Part shown: positions 41,095-51,696 of the stretch, in pieces
Layout: each line of letters starts with the position of its first letter
Numbering within the stretch: the first letter of the stretch is position 1
Assembly: GCA_014983025.1 (NCBI GenBank)
Contig: JADCLP010000001.1
Span: 62,001 to 126,000, forward strand
DNA length: 64,000 nt
Direction: 5' to 3'
Source: Erythrobacteraceae bacterium E2-1 Yellow Sea
GTDB lineage: Bacteria > Pseudomonadota > Alphaproteobacteria > Sphingomonadales > Sphingomonadaceae
Notes under the pieces: model-generated
Seen by the model: the letters and a program-made list of their open reading frames with translations, nothing else
Databases searched by the model: none
Told to the model about the DNA's origin: nothing
Made by a program: the position numbers and the translations under genes

Positions 41095-41651
41095 CAGTCA
41101 ACCACCTTCACACGGGTCAATCTGATACGGTCAAGCCAGTCAATCATGCGCGCAATAATGGGGTAGAGCAGGGCCGACAGCAAGATTTGCGGCAAAGCGG
41201 CGATCAGATGGTGAATGTTGGGTGTGGCACCTGACAATGTGATTGCCAGCAGGATATAGGCCGTAGTGGCAAATGCCGCTGCCAGCCAATCGTGCATAAA
41301 GCTGCGCCAGGGAAACCGCATTTCCAGCAATTCGAACCCGATCATGGTGACGGACCACAGCAGAATTCCGCTGCCAAAAGGTTGCCCGCTGAACAAATCA
41401 TCAAACGCGCCCAGTGGCATCCCTGCCCACATAGGCAATAAACCGGGGCGCATCACGCGCCAGCCAAGGAAGATCATGTAACCGAGCGGAGGCAATAATG
41501 GCAGCGTTCCAGATACTGGCAGCACTGCCAGTAAAGACCCCAGAATGATGGTGGCATAGGGAAGGGCAGTTGAAAGGACAGGGGAATGGTCGCGGTTTAT
41601 CCGTCGGCCATATTGATCTGAACGTGATTTGGGATTGATCCGGTCAATCAT
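41094..41651 (-). CDS. mreD: Rod-shape-determining protein MreD
   Basis: Small integral membrane protein of the elongasome, 185 residues. It starts with a polar cytoplasmic segment (about 35 residues) and has five or six hydrophobic segments with WRVMRPGLLPMWAGMPLGAFDDLFSGQPFG reduced here to FDDLFSGQPFG, a conserved MreD loop. MreD sequences diverge strongly; position between mreC and mrdA supports the call. It overlaps mreC by four bases. Confidence 0.92.
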   Translation of the reverse strand: MIDRINPKSRSDQYGRRINRDHSPVLSTALPYATIILGSLLAVLPVSGTLPLLPPLGYMIFLGWRVMRPGLLPMWAGMPLGAFDDLFSGQPFGSGILLWSVTMIGFELLEMRFPWRSFMHDWLAAAFATTAYILLAITLSGATPNIHHLIAALPQILLSALLYPIIARMIDWLDRIRLTRVKVVD

Positions 41652-42553
41652 TCAGATGCTTCCCGTTGCTCGAAATTCTCCTCTGGCGGGATTTGCGCAT
41701 TGGCCACCGCCTGTGGTTGCCACACGGGTTCAATCGAGACAAAATCCGTCGCCAGCGGATCAGCAATCATGCGCGCCACGCCGCCATCCGGGGTCACTTG
41801 ATTGAGCACAGCCACGGCTACGCCTGGACGGTAATATCCACCAGCACCACTGGTGACGAAAACATCGCCCGGCTTCAACGGGTTCAACCCCAAATTTATC
41901 AGGCGAATGCGCAGCAATCCGTCGCCCCGCCCTTCGGCAAAGGCCACTACCTCGTCATGCGCGCGGCGAACGGGTAATACACTTTCACTATCGGACAGAA
42001 GCAGGATGCGCGAACTGCTGTTTCCAGCCTCAAGAACCCGGCCCACAACACCATGCGGTGACCGCACTGACATGCCTGGCAGCACACCTTTGCTGCGTCC
42101 GGCATTGACATAGGCAAAGCGGCGCACGCTCGATGAAGTTGATCCGATCAGCCGGGTCACGGCCACAGGCTCAACCTCCAGTTCTTTCAGGTCGAGCAGG
42201 GATTTGAGGCGAATATTCTCTTGTTCAACGGCCTGCGCTTCTTTCAATCGTATACGCGCCAGTTCCACCTCTTCGCGCAATTGCGCATTCTGGTTGGCGG
42301 CATGAAAATAGGCGCGAATGCCAGCAAACATGCCTGCGCTTCCGGTACGCGCCTGTGCCCCGGCTTCGCCGATAGGGCGGACTGTATCATTTGCACTGCC
42401 GCGCAGGCCCCCGAATGCAGTAGGGTTCCAAAGCGAAACGCCCAACAGGATCGAGCCGATCAGGGCACCGATTGCCGCGAGGACATAGCCTGTAAAGACC
42501 GAATATTGCGCCTTGCGCGAATGACCCGATCGCCGGGATGAAGGCGGTGCCAT
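41648..42553 (-). CDS. mreC: Rod-shape-determining protein MreC
   Basis: Periplasmic scaffold linking MreB to PBP2. It has 301 residues: one N-terminal membrane segment (VLAAIGALIGSILLGVSLW), a coiled coil (about 85-115, NAQLREEVELARIRLKEAQ), and the two-barrel MreC domain (SSSVRRFAYVNAGRSKGV, SPHGVVGRV). A start at 42553 fits with 26 bases between it and mreB. Confidence 0.94.
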   Translation of the reverse strand: MAPPSSRRSGHSRKAQYSVFTGYVLAAIGALIGSILLGVSLWNPTAFGGLRGSANDTVRPIGEAGAQARTGSAGMFAGIRAYFHAANQNAQLREEVELARIRLKEAQAVEQENIRLKSLLDLKELEVEPVAVTRLIGSTSSSVRRFAYVNAGRSKGVLPGMSVRSPHGVVGRVLEAGNSSSRILLLSDSESVLPVRRAHDEVVAFAEGRGDGLLRIRLINLGLNPLKPGDVFVTSGAGGYYRPGVAVAVLNQVTPDGGVARMIADPLATDFVSIEPVWQPQAVANAQIPPEENFEQREASE

Positions 42554-42579
42554 GCCCCCGGTCTCCTCTCTCCTTGCTC

Positions 42580-43713
<1,134 letters not shown>

Positions 43714-43816
43714 CTAACGAAAGCGTCGGCAAAAGGCCAAAATAATTGTTTAAAGCACGGGCAATTTTCCACCATCGGCCTCGAATTTGGGCCAACCTGC
43801 CGCTACCGTCTCTCAA

Positions 43817-45658
43817 ATGCCGCAAATTCGTCGCCTTCCCGAACATCTGGTCAACCGCATCGCCGCCGGTGAAGTGGTGGAACGGCCTGCCGCCGCGCTG
43901 AAGGAACTGGTCGAAAATGCGATTGATGCCGGATCGCGCCGGATTGATGTAAAACTGGGCGAAGGCGGGCTGGCACGGATAGAGGTGGCGGATGATGGGT
44001 GCGGCATGTCTGCAGCCGATATGGAACTGGCGCTGGAACGCCATGCCACATCCAAACTGCCCGATGAAGCAATAGAGCAGGTGATGACGCTGGGTTTCCG
44101 TGGTGAGGCACTGCCATCCATCGCCAGCGTGGCAAAATTGACGCTGGAAAGCCGCCAGCGCGATAGCGATTCCGGCTGGAAACGCGTGATCGACCATGGC
44201 GCTGTGGTGGAAGAAGGGCCAGCCGCCCTGCCACCCGGTACGCGGGTGCGGGTGGAAAACCTGTTTCACAAAGTGCCCGCGCGTCGCAAGTTCCTGCGCA
44301 CATCGCGCAGCGAATATGCCGCCTGTCTGGATGTGGTCCGCCGACTTGCAATGACGCGGCCCGATATCGCCTTTTCATTGGAGCATGATGGACGGCGTAT
44401 ATTCGCCACGCAGGCGGACGAGCCGCTGGGCGATCGTGTCGCCGGGATCGTCGCGCGCGAATTGCGCGACAACAGTGTTGCCATCGATCTGGTGCGCGGG
44501 GGTATGCGGTTGAGCGGTGTGGCGGGCCTGCCCACCTACAACCGCGGCGTGGCCGACCACCAATATCTCTTCGTCAATGGTCGCCCGGTAAAGGATCGCC
44601 TGCTCGTGGGCGCGGTGCGCGGTGCCTATGCCGATATGCTGGCGCGGGATCGCCACGCAGTGCTGGCGCTGTTCCTGGATCTGCCGGCAGAGGATGTGGA
44701 TGTGAATGTTCACCCGGCCAAGACAGAGGTGCGCTTCCGTGATGCGGCGGGTGTGCGTGGCTTCATCGTATCGGGCCTAAGGCAAGCCTTGGCTAGTGGC
44801 GACCGGCGCAGTGCGCAGGGACCAGACAGGGCTGCGATGGAACGGTGGCGAGTCGAGCCGGAACACCCGGCCTCAAGCAGCGAAGCGGTAGGCCAACAAA
44901 TGCGTTCGATCTTTGAGGGAAGGGATTGGTCTGCTCAGCGCCCTCATATCGCGCCGCGTGTTTCCGAAGCGGGGCAGGCATGGCGCGCTTACGAGGGAGA
45001 GGTGATGGCGCGCGATGACTACGCGCCGCAAGGCCGCGCTGAGGAGGCAGAGCCGCAGCAGGGTGATGCCACGCAATATCCACTGGGTGTGGCGCGCGGG
45101 CAGGTCGCCAATACCTATATCGTGGCAGAAGCGGCAGACGGGCTGGTGCTGGTGGATCAGCATGCCGCGCATGAACGGCTGGTGCTGGAACGGTTGCGTG
45201 CCTCCGGAGCGGGGGATGCTGTGGCGCGATCTCAGGCCTTGCTGGTGCCTGATGTTGTTGAACTGGACGAGGTTGATTGTGACCGTCTGGAAGAGGCGGC
45301 AGAGGGGCTGGCGACATTTGGCCTATCCATCGAACGGTTTGGTCCTGCCGCCATGCTGGTGCGCGCCATGCCCCATTCGCTGGGCAAGGCAGATCCGGCA
45401 AAGTTGTTGCGCGATCTGGCGGACGATATTGCCAAAAACGGGCAGGCCTTGCTGCTGGAAGAACGCATAGAGCATGTTCTGGCCACGATGGCCTGCCACG
45501 GGTCGGTCAGGGCAGGGCGGGCTCTGTCGGTTGCCGAAATGAACGCCCTGCTGCGTGAGATGGAACGGACTCCGCGATCCGGCCAATGCAACCATGGCCG
45601 CCCCACTTGGGTTAAACTGAGCATGGATGACGTCGAGAAACTGTTCGGGCGGCACTAA
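43817..45658 (+). CDS. mutL: DNA mismatch repair protein MutL
   Basis: Links mismatch recognition by MutS to strand removal. It has 613 residues: a GHKL ATPase domain (ELVENAIDAGS, VADDGCGM, GFRGEALPSI) and a C-terminal dimerisation domain. The latter holds DQHAAHERLVLE, which fits the metal-binding endonuclease motif DQHA-x2-E-x4-E, and CNHGRPT near the end. So this MutL is predicted to nick DNA itself, as expected without MutH. The start is the ATG at 43817 (MPQIRRLPE). Confidence 0.97.
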   Translation: MPQIRRLPEHLVNRIAAGEVVERPAAALKELVENAIDAGSRRIDVKLGEGGLARIEVADDGCGMSAADMELALERHATSKLPDEAIEQVMTLGFRGEALPSIASVAKLTLESRQRDSDSGWKRVIDHGAVVEEGPAALPPGTRVRVENLFHKVPARRKFLRTSRSEYAACLDVVRRLAMTRPDIAFSLEHDGRRIFATQADEPLGDRVAGIVARELRDNSVAIDLVRGGMRLSGVAGLPTYNRGVADHQYLFVNGRPVKDRLLVGAVRGAYADMLARDRHAVLALFLDLPAEDVDVNVHPAKTEVRFRDAAGVRGFIVSGLRQALASGDRRSAQGPDRAAMERWRVEPEHPASSSEAVGQQMRSIFEGRDWSAQRPHIAPRVSEAGQAWRAYEGEVMARDDYAPQGRAEEAEPQQGDATQYPLGVARGQVANTYIVAEAADGLVLVDQHAAHERLVLERLRASGAGDAVARSQALLVPDVVELDEVDCDRLEEAAEGLATFGLSIERFGPAAMLVRAMPHSLGKADPAKLLRDLADDIAKNGQALLLEERIEHVLATMACHGSVRAGRALSVAEMNALLREMERTPRSGQCNHGRPTWVKLSMDDVEKLFGRH

Positions 45659-45665
45659 GCGCCTG

Positions 45666-46133
45666 TCATTCCTCAATTGGGGCTGACTGATCGCGCACCG
45701 ACACCATCGCGTTGGATGTCATTTCCATCACCACCTCGTCATTCTGGTTGAAGGTGTTCATATGGGTCTTGATCAGCCCCATTTCAGGTCGTGACTTGCT
45801 GCGGCGTTTTTCGATCAGTTCAGATTCCACCCGCAGCGTGTCACCCGGATAAACCGGCTTTATCCAGCGTAAATTGTCGACACCGGGTGATCCCAGCCCA
45901 GCATGCTTGCGGCTTTTCATGTTCTCGACCAGCATCGCCATGGTCATGGCGCAAGTGTGCCATCCGCTGGCAGACAGACGGCCAAAATGCGTTTTTGCCG
46001 CCTCTGCATCATCCAGATGGAATGCTTGCGGATCATATTTGGAAGCAAAGTCGATCACTTCCTCTCGCGTTACGGCATAGCTGCCAAAGCTATGACGCGT
46101 GCCGACAACCATATCCTCAAAATATTCCATCAC
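45666..46133 (-). CDS. MaoC-like dehydratase
   Basis: A hot-dog-fold protein of 155 residues with MEYFEDMVVGTRHSFGSYAV and, later, FHLDDAEAAKTHFGRLSASGWHT, where Asp and His of the R-hydratase motif are seen. It probably hydrates an enoyl-CoA; the substrate is unknown. It overlaps ychF by four bases and is the last of rplY-pth-ychF-maoC. Confidence 0.88.
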   Translation of the reverse strand: MMEYFEDMVVGTRHSFGSYAVTREEVIDFASKYDPQAFHLDDAEAAKTHFGRLSASGWHTCAMTMAMLVENMKSRKHAGLGSPGVDNLRWIKPVYPGDTLRVESELIEKRRSKSRPEMGLIKTHMNTFNQNDEVVMEMTSNAMVSVRDQSAPIEE

Positions 46134-47230
46134 ACGTTGAACTTGAAATGCAGGATGTCGCCATCCTTGACGAGATATTCCTTGCCTTCCTGGCGCAGCT
46201 TGCCAGCTTCTTTCGCACCATTCTCGCCGCCCAATGCCACGTAATCATCATATGCAATTGTTTCTGAACGGATAAATCCACGTTCGAAATCAGTGTGGAT
46301 TTCGCCGGCGGCCTGCGGTGCCTTGGCCCCTTTGTGGAAAGTCCAGGCGCGCGCTTCTTTGGGGCCAACGGTAAAAAAGGTCTGCAATTCCAGCAGATCA
46401 TATCCTGCGCGTATCACACGGGCGAGGCCGGTTTCTTCCAGTCCCAATGATTCCAGATATTCCTGCCGGTCTTCCATGGGCATTCCGACAAGCTCTGCCT
46501 CGATAGCAGCGGAAACGACCACGGCCTGCGCACCTTCCGCAGCTGCCTTGGCGAAAACCTGCGCGGATAATTCATTGCCTTCTGCGGCATCTTCCTCTGC
46601 GACATTGCAGACATAGAGTACCGGTTTCGCAGTCAGCAGCTGCGCCTGTGAAAAGATGCGGGCTTCTTCGTCATCCTTGGGTTCTGTCAGACGGGCGGGC
46701 TTGCCTTCGCGCAACAGGGCCAGTGCCTGGCCCAGCACGCTGGCAGTCAGCTTGGCTTCCTTGTCACCTGCCGTGGCCCGTTTTTCCGCCGCAGGAACGC
46801 GTTTTTCCAGACTTTCAAGGTCCGACAGCATCAGTTCGGTTTCGACGACTTCGGCATCGGCCAGCGGGTCGACCTTGTTGGCAACATGCTGGATGTCGTC
46901 ATCTTCGAAGCAGCGTAGCACATGGACCACGGCGTCTACTTCGCGGATATTGCCCAGGAACTGGTTGCCCAGACCTTCACCCTTGCTCGCACCTTTGACG
47001 AGACCAGCAATATCAACAAATGCGAGCTGCGTAGGGATGATCTTGGCCGAATTTGCGATAGCGGCGATCTTGTCCAGGCGCGGATCGGGTACGGCGACCT
47101 GGCCCACATTGGGCTCAATCGTGCAAAAGGGATAATTGGCAGCCTGCGCCGCCTGTGTTTCTGTCAAAGCATTGAACAGGGTGGACTTGCCTACGTTAGG
47201 CAGGCCGACGATCCCACAGCGGAAACCCAT
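46130..47230 (-). CDS. ychF: Ribosome-binding ATPase YchF
   Basis: Obg-family P-loop protein that binds ribosomes and prefers ATP. The 366 residues include GLPNVGKSTLFNALT (P-loop), FVDIAGLVKGASKGEGLGN, a helical insertion and a C-terminal TGS domain (GPKEARAWTFHKG, DGDILHFKFNV). It lies 66 bases after pth, the usual neighbour. Confidence 0.97.
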   Translation of the reverse strand: MGFRCGIVGLPNVGKSTLFNALTETQAAQAANYPFCTIEPNVGQVAVPDPRLDKIAAIANSAKIIPTQLAFVDIAGLVKGASKGEGLGNQFLGNIREVDAVVHVLRCFEDDDIQHVANKVDPLADAEVVETELMLSDLESLEKRVPAAEKRATAGDKEAKLTASVLGQALALLREGKPARLTEPKDDEEARIFSQAQLLTAKPVLYVCNVAEEDAAEGNELSAQVFAKAAAEGAQAVVVSAAIEAELVGMPMEDRQEYLESLGLEETGLARVIRAGYDLLELQTFFTVGPKEARAWTFHKGAKAPQAAGEIHTDFERGFIRSETIAYDDYVALGGENGAKEAGKLRQEGKEYLVKDGDILHFKFNV

Positions 47231-47296
47231 CGAAAACTCCGGAATTAAAGTGTTGGCGCGGCCCTTAGCGCCGCAGCGGTGTGAATGCCAGTGCGA

Positions 47297-47866
47297 TCAA
47301 TCCTGCATGCGCAGGGCCAGATCGGTAGTGAAGCGCGCATCATCATCACGTGCCAGCCATTCGCAAGTCGCGCCGATGGCACCCAGCATATGGATCAGGT
47401 CATCCTGTTCCGCCTTGGCGAAATTGCCCAGAACATAGCCTGTTACGCGGTCCTTGTGCCCTGGATGGCCAATGCCGATACGAACGCGACGAAAATCCTC
47501 ACCAATATGCTGGATGGTGGAACGGATGCCATTATGGCCCGCTGCACCGCCGCCGCGTTTTACCTTTACCTTGAAAGGTTCAAGATCCAGCTCGTCATAA
47601 AATACGGTCACATCCTGCGGTTCAAGCTTGTAATACCGCATCGCTTCGCCAATCGACTGGCCTGATTTGTTCATGAAGGTGGCAGGTTTAAGCAACAGTA
47701 TCTTTTCCGGGCCCACGCGTCCTTCCTGCAGCCAGCCCGAAAACTTCTTCTGCACCGCGCCGAAGCCATGCATTTCGCCGATAACATCAGCTGCCATAAA
47801 GCCGACATTATGCCGGTGCATCGCATATTGCGGACCGGGATTTCCAAGACCTACCCAAAGCTGCAT
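47297..47866 (-). CDS. pth: Peptidyl-tRNA hydrolase
   Basis: Frees tRNA from dropped-off peptidyl-tRNA. It has 189 residues with LWVGLGNPGPQYAMHRHNVGFM (catalytic His in HRHNVG), PATFMNKSGQS and GGGAAGHNGIRS. Start at 47866; 118 bases downstream of rplY, whose terminator lies in that gap. Confidence 0.97.
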   Translation of the reverse strand: MQLWVGLGNPGPQYAMHRHNVGFMAADVIGEMHGFGAVQKKFSGWLQEGRVGPEKILLLKPATFMNKSGQSIGEAMRYYKLEPQDVTVFYDELDLEPFKVKVKRGGGAAGHNGIRSTIQHIGEDFRRVRIGIGHPGHKDRVTGYVLGNFAKAEQDDLIHMLGAIGATCEWLARDDDARFTTDLALRMQD

Positions 47867-47920
47867 TTTTGTTCCTTAGCAGGCTTTGCGTCCCCCTCAA
47901 GCGAAGTGAACGGAGGCAAA

Positions 47921-47954
47921 ATAAAAACGCCGGAGTTCGTGATGAACCCCGGCG
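47921..47954 (-). terminator. Intrinsic terminator after rplY
   Basis: On the minus strand CGCCGGGGTTC-ATCAC-GAACTCCGGCG forms eleven pairs (one G-T) followed by TTTTTATTTT, 30 bases after the rplY stop and 54 before the pth start. Transcription of pth may need read-through or its own promoter. Confidence 0.9.
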
Positions 47955-47984
47955 CCTTGGTGATTTTTTGAGAGAGACAGCGAC

Positions 47985-48650
47985 TTATTCGTCGCCGCCT
48001 TCTTCTTCTTCGTCATCACTGCTTTGTTCACTTGCGGGCACGTCAGCAGCTTCAGTTGTCGTGTCGCCTTCGGCTTTCTTGAGCGCAGAAGGAGCAACCA
48101 GTGTGGCGATGGTAAAGTCACGATCGGTGATGGCGCTTTCGCTACCGGCAGGCAGCGAAACTTCGCTGATGTGGATCGAATCGCCTACATCCTTGCCAGT
48201 TACATCGATGACGATTTCCGAGGGAATCTTGTCGTTGTCACAAATCAGGTCCAGCTCGTGACGGACCACGTTCAGAACGCCGCCCTTTTTCAAGCCAGGC
48301 GATGCTTCTTCATTGGCGAAGACCACCGGCACGTTGACTTCGACCTTTGCGCCTTTGGTCATGCGCAGGAAATCGACATGTTCAGGCCGGTCATTGACCG
48401 GGTGCACGGCAACGTCCTTGGGCAGGGCGCGGATAGTTTTTCCGCCCAGCTCGATTTCAACGATCGAGTTCATGAAATGGCCGGTGCCCAGCTGGCGGAC
48501 CAGTTCCTTTGCCTCGACGTGAATCATCAAGGGTTCTTCCTTACCGCCATAAATCACAGCGGGTACACGGCCTTCACGACGCAGTTGACGGGAGGCTCCC
48601 TTGCCAGCCCGTTCGCGCGCCTCGGCCGGCAGGGTCAGAGCGTCGCTCAT
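47985..48650 (-). CDS. rplY: 50S ribosomal protein L25 (CTC/TL5 type)
   Basis: 5S rRNA-binding protein in its long form, with 221 residues: an N-terminal L25 domain ([21 protein letters not shown]), a C-terminal CTC domain, and a Glu/Asp-rich tail ([14 protein letters not shown]). It often functions in stress adaptation as well as 5S rRNA binding. Start at 48650 ([14 protein letters not shown]). Confidence 0.95.
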   Translation of the reverse strand: MSDALTLPAEARERAGKGASRQLRREGRVPAVIYGGKEEPLMIHVEAKELVRQLGTGHFMNSIVEIELGGKTIRALPKDVAVHPVNDRPEHVDFLRMTKGAKVEVNVPVVFANEEASPGLKKGGVLNVVRHELDLICDNDKIPSEIVIDVTGKDVGDSIHISEVSLPAGSESAITDRDFTIATLVAPSALKKAEGDTTTEAADVPASEQSSDDEEEEGGDE

Positions 48651-48779
48651 GTCACATACCTTTCGAATTGCATTGAGTTACATTTCGCGCGCCACGCCTC
48701 CAGGGATGACCATGACGCCGAAGCGCGGGCCTTTAGTGTGATGATGGGCAAATGGCAACCCCAAGCGGGCATAGCGCGC

Positions 48780-49661
48780 TTATTGCAGGCGCTTCACACT
48801 ATATCCGCGCGCTTCCAGCATGGCTGCAAGGCCATCAGGGCCGATCAGATGGGCTGTGCCAACTGCCACAAGCGGGCGGTCGCCTGCTTCAAGCATCGGC
48901 AGCAATTGCTGCAACCAGTCAGTATTGCGCCCGATCAAAAGTGCCGCGCGCAGTTCAGGGTCTGCCAGCAGGCCCTTCTGCGTTGCATCCTCTAACACTT
49001 CTGCATCACCGGCCAGCCAGGCGTGGCGCAGTTTTTCAGTGTCTTTGTTATGCTGGTCCGCCTCTTCCACAACAGCCATAAGCATATCACGCTGTTCACC
49101 CTCTGGCAGTGTGTCGAAAATACCCAGCTGTTTTTCAGCCCCTTCAAATTCGCGAACCTGACGATTGGCAAAATCGCGTAGCAGGGCGCGGTCCGCACCA
49201 TTGGCTGCGCCACCATCATCATCGACCTGTGCCAATATCAATGCGGCGGCCCATGTTTCGGTCGCGCCAAAATCGCTTGCAGAGAGGCCAGACTTTTCGA
49301 TCAGGTTGAACAGGGCAGGGCGGCTTGATGATGGAACACGCATCCCGATGTCAGGCTGGGCAGGTGTTGTCGCAAGGTCAGAAAAGGTTTGGCGAAGTGC
49401 TGCCTGATCATCCAGCGCGGCAATTTCCACCACCAGTACGCCAGCCCTTTCCATGACATGTTCCAGCGCAGGCGTGCGCCATTGCGTGCCTGCAGGCAGA
49501 GAGTGGATGGTGCCGAACATCCACCCGACCGGCTGCCCCTCTGTATCCGCTATTTCATAGAGCATTGGGGAAGGGCGCGCGCCATCGCCCCCCGGTGCAT
49601 CGCTACATGCCGTGGCTGACAGCGCCAGGCCCATGCCCAGCATAAGGCGCTTCAGCCACAT
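48780..49661 (-). CDS. TraB/GumN-like lipoprotein
   Basis: A 293-residue protein with a lipoprotein-type signal (MWLKRLMLGMGLALSATACSD, lipobox-like TAC). The TraB/GumN domain begins LYEIADTEGQPVGWMFGTIHSLP with the conserved GTxH, and ends ALVAVGTAHLIGPDGL (here PLVAVGTAHLIG), with GTAHL again. These are the paired histidine motifs of TraB-like proteins. The frame runs on to 49799, but Met at 49661 begins the signal. It shares one base with the stop of the neighbouring homologue. Confidence 0.85.
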   Translation of the reverse strand: MWLKRLMLGMGLALSATACSDAPGGDGARPSPMLYEIADTEGQPVGWMFGTIHSLPAGTQWRTPALEHVMERAGVLVVEIAALDDQAALRQTFSDLATTPAQPDIGMRVPSSSRPALFNLIEKSGLSASDFGATETWAAALILAQVDDDGGAANGADRALLRDFANRQVREFEGAEKQLGIFDTLPEGEQRDMLMAVVEEADQHNKDTEKLRHAWLAGDAEVLEDATQKGLLADPELRAALLIGRNTDWLQQLLPMLEAGDRPLVAVGTAHLIGPDGLAAMLEARGYSVKRLQ

Positions 49662-50596
49662 CACTGGACGCGTGTAACCTCCAGCCCGTCTTTCGTCAGA
49701 AATTCCTGCACGCTGTTCTGGCCCGCCAGATGGCCTGCACCCACGGCCACAAAAATGGTGCCGGGATGGTCCAGCCGCTGCTGCATCCATGATGCCCAAT
49801 GCTGGTTGCGGTTATATAACAGGCGTTCAGCCAGCACAGGATCGGTCATGCCTTCATTCATCAGCTTGGCCAGATCATCTGCATCACCGACCAGCCATTC
49901 TGCCACCATGGCATCCAGCAGGTTCTTGATCTCATCAATATTCTTGGCTGCATCAATCAGGAAGGCCATTTGTGAATCCTGCGGCAGTGTGTCGAAAACA
50001 GCGATCTGATAATCGACCGTTTCCAGCGCCTGCTGGTTCTTGTCCGTGGCATGGGCCATCAGTACCTTTTCCACCCCGCTCTCAGGTGAATATCCCTGCT
50101 GGATCAGCGGCAGCATGCTCATCATCATTCCCGCATACCAAGGCTCAAACCGGTCAAATGCGTTCACGGGCAGGCCCAGTTTTGTCATGGCCGCATCATA
50201 GCTGGTGCGTTGTTCTTCATCCATCATGCCACGAAGCGGCTGATCGGCAGGCAACAACCCCTTGGCCATAACCAGTTGCTGCATTTCAGCGGCCATGCCC
50301 TCATCCATCTTGATCTCTGTCATGATGGTGTCCGACGCAGCCAGTGCATCTGCAATGTCACCTTTGAACCATTCCACTTCCTTGGGCAGTGCATGGACAG
50401 TGCCGAAAAGGTAGATTGTGGTATCCTCATCCGCCAGCTTCCAGATTGCTGGGCCAGCGGGGGCAGGGGCGGTGTTTTCAGCGACGGGTTCTGCGACTGC
50501 ATCTGCCGCGGTATCATCAGCATAGGCCGCAGAGGCCAGAATCAGATTGGCCGCAGCGGCACCAACGCAAAAACGACGCAAGAATGGGTTTTTCAA
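49661..50596 (-). CDS. TraB/GumN-like secreted protein
   Basis: A 311-residue homologue of the next gene, with a signal peptide (LRRFCVGAAAANLILASAAYA). IYLFGTVHALP and VAVGAGHLAG carry the paired motifs. The frame is open to 50800, but I prefer a TTG start at 50594-50596: AAAGGAAAT lies at a good distance, and this places the signal peptide at the N-terminus. The two homologues touch (TGATG) and probably form a complex or arose by duplication. Function unknown; TraB proteins are often called metalloprotease-like. Confidence 0.85.
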   Translation of the reverse strand: MKNPFLRRFCVGAAAANLILASAAYADDTAADAVAEPVAENTAPAPAGPAIWKLADEDTTIYLFGTVHALPKEVEWFKGDIADALAASDTIMTEIKMDEGMAAEMQQLVMAKGLLPADQPLRGMMDEEQRTSYDAAMTKLGLPVNAFDRFEPWYAGMMMSMLPLIQQGYSPESGVEKVLMAHATDKNQQALETVDYQIAVFDTLPQDSQMAFLIDAAKNIDEIKNLLDAMVAEWLVGDADDLAKLMNEGMTDPVLAERLLYNRNQHWASWMQQRLDHPGTIFVAVGAGHLAGQNSVQEFLTKDGLEVTRVQ

Positions 50597-50686
50597 CGAT
50601 ATTTCCTTTCCGTTCTGCCTGCCTGTCCTAGCCTGCGTGAATGGGGAATGAAACGGTTTTAACCTGCGCTGGTTGGCGAAAGGTTT

Positions 50687-50785
50687 ATGGAAAAAACCGC
50701 TGGCAACAGTGCACCAAAAACGGCGGATTTGCTGCGTTGCGGCATTGACGCTCTGCCGCGCTTCCTCCATGGGCGCTGCCCATGA
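50687..50785 (+). CDS. Possible 32-residue leader ORF overlapping the glyQ start
   Basis: AAAGG precedes an ATG at 50687. The frame reads [19 protein letters not shown] and ends in FLHGRCP at a TGA that overlaps the glyQ ATG (ATGA). glyQ itself has no good ribosome site, so it may be translated by coupling to this ORF. The peptide has no recognisable domain. It could instead be untranslated leader. Confidence 0.4.
   Translation: MEKTAGNSAPKTADLLRCGIDALPRFLHGRCP
50768..50784 (+). promoter_or_regulatory. Hairpin enclosing the glyQ start codon
   Basis: CATGGGC-GCT-GCCCATG is a perfect seven-pair stem with a three-base loop; the glyQ ATG (50782-50784) forms the end of the right arm. In the mRNA this would hide the start codon until unwound, for example by ribosomes translating the overlapping leader ORF. 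Confidence 0.6.
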
Positions 50786-51696
50786 GTTTCGAGCCACCAA
50801 AGCGCGACCCCAAGGCGTCTTTTCAGGACATGATCCTTGCTCTCCATGATTTCTGGAGTGCCAAGGGATGCGTCATTCTGCAACCTTACGATATGCGTAT
50901 GGGGGCAGGCACGTTTCACCCTGCCACCACACTGCGCGCACTGGGGCCGGAACCGTGGAATGCGGCCTTTGTCCAGCCATGCCGTCGCCCGACCGATGGC
51001 CGCTATGGTGAAAACCCCAATCGGTTGCAGCATTATTACCAGTATCAGGTGATCCTGAAGCCCAGCCCGCCTGATATTCAGGAATGGTATCTGGAAAGCC
51101 TGCGCGTGATCGGCATCGATCCACTGAAGCATGATATCCGCTTTGTGGAAGATGACTGGGAATCACCCACGCTGGGCGCATGGGGCCTGGGCTGGGAGGT
51201 CTGGTGTGACGGGATGGAAGTGACCCAGTTCACCTATTTCCAGCAGATGGGCGGGTTTGATTGCAAGCCTGTGGCTGGCGAACTCACCTACGGCCTGGAA
51301 CGGCTCGCCATGTATATTCAGGGCGTCGACAATGTGTACGATCTTGCGTTCAACACTCGGGGCGTGAGTTACGGCGACGTGTTTCTGGAAAACGAGCGGC
51401 AGATGTCGAAATGGAATTTCGAAGTTGCCGAAACCGATGCTCTGTTTGACCTGTTCAACAAGGCCGAGGCGGAATGCCGCAACTGCCTCGCCAATGATGT
51501 GCCCATCGCCGCCTATGAGCAGGCGATTGAGGCGAGCCATGTCTTCAACCTGTTGCAGGCGCGCGGCGTGATCAGTGTGCAGGAACGCGCCAGCTATATG
51601 GGCCGGGTGCGTGATCTGGCCCGCGGGTCTTGCGAGGCGCATATGGCCAAGGAAGCCGAGCGTTGGGCGACGGAATATGAGGGGTGGTCGATATGA
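50782..51696 (+). CDS. glyQ: Glycyl-tRNA synthetase alpha subunit
   Basis: Catalytic subunit of the tetrameric alpha2-beta2 glycyl-tRNA synthetase. It has 304 residues with [46 protein letters not shown] and [24 protein letters not shown] (class II motif 3 region). Length normal. It overlaps glyS by four bases (ATGA). See the hairpin and leader ORF at its start. Confidence 0.98.
   Translation: MSFEPPKRDPKASFQDMILALHDFWSAKGCVILQPYDMRMGAGTFHPATTLRALGPEPWNAAFVQPCRRPTDGRYGENPNRLQHYYQYQVILKPSPPDIQEWYLESLRVIGIDPLKHDIRFVEDDWESPTLGAWGLGWEVWCDGMEVTQFTYFQQMGGFDCKPVAGELTYGLERLAMYIQGVDNVYDLAFNTRGVSYGDVFLENERQMSKWNFEVAETDALFDLFNKAEAECRNCLANDVPIAAYEQAIEASHVFNLLQARGVISVQERASYMGRVRDLARGSCEAHMAKEAERWATEYEGWSI

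Noticed and set aside
47891-47914. Copy of the carA palindrome (CCCTCAAGCGAAGTGAACGG)
   Set aside because: Only half an arm resembles it, with no partner arm. Too short to call.
50597-50781. T-box or other tRNA-sensing riboswitch before glyQ
   Set aside because: No T-box sequence or specifier stem was seen, and T-boxes are not expected in alphaproteobacteria.
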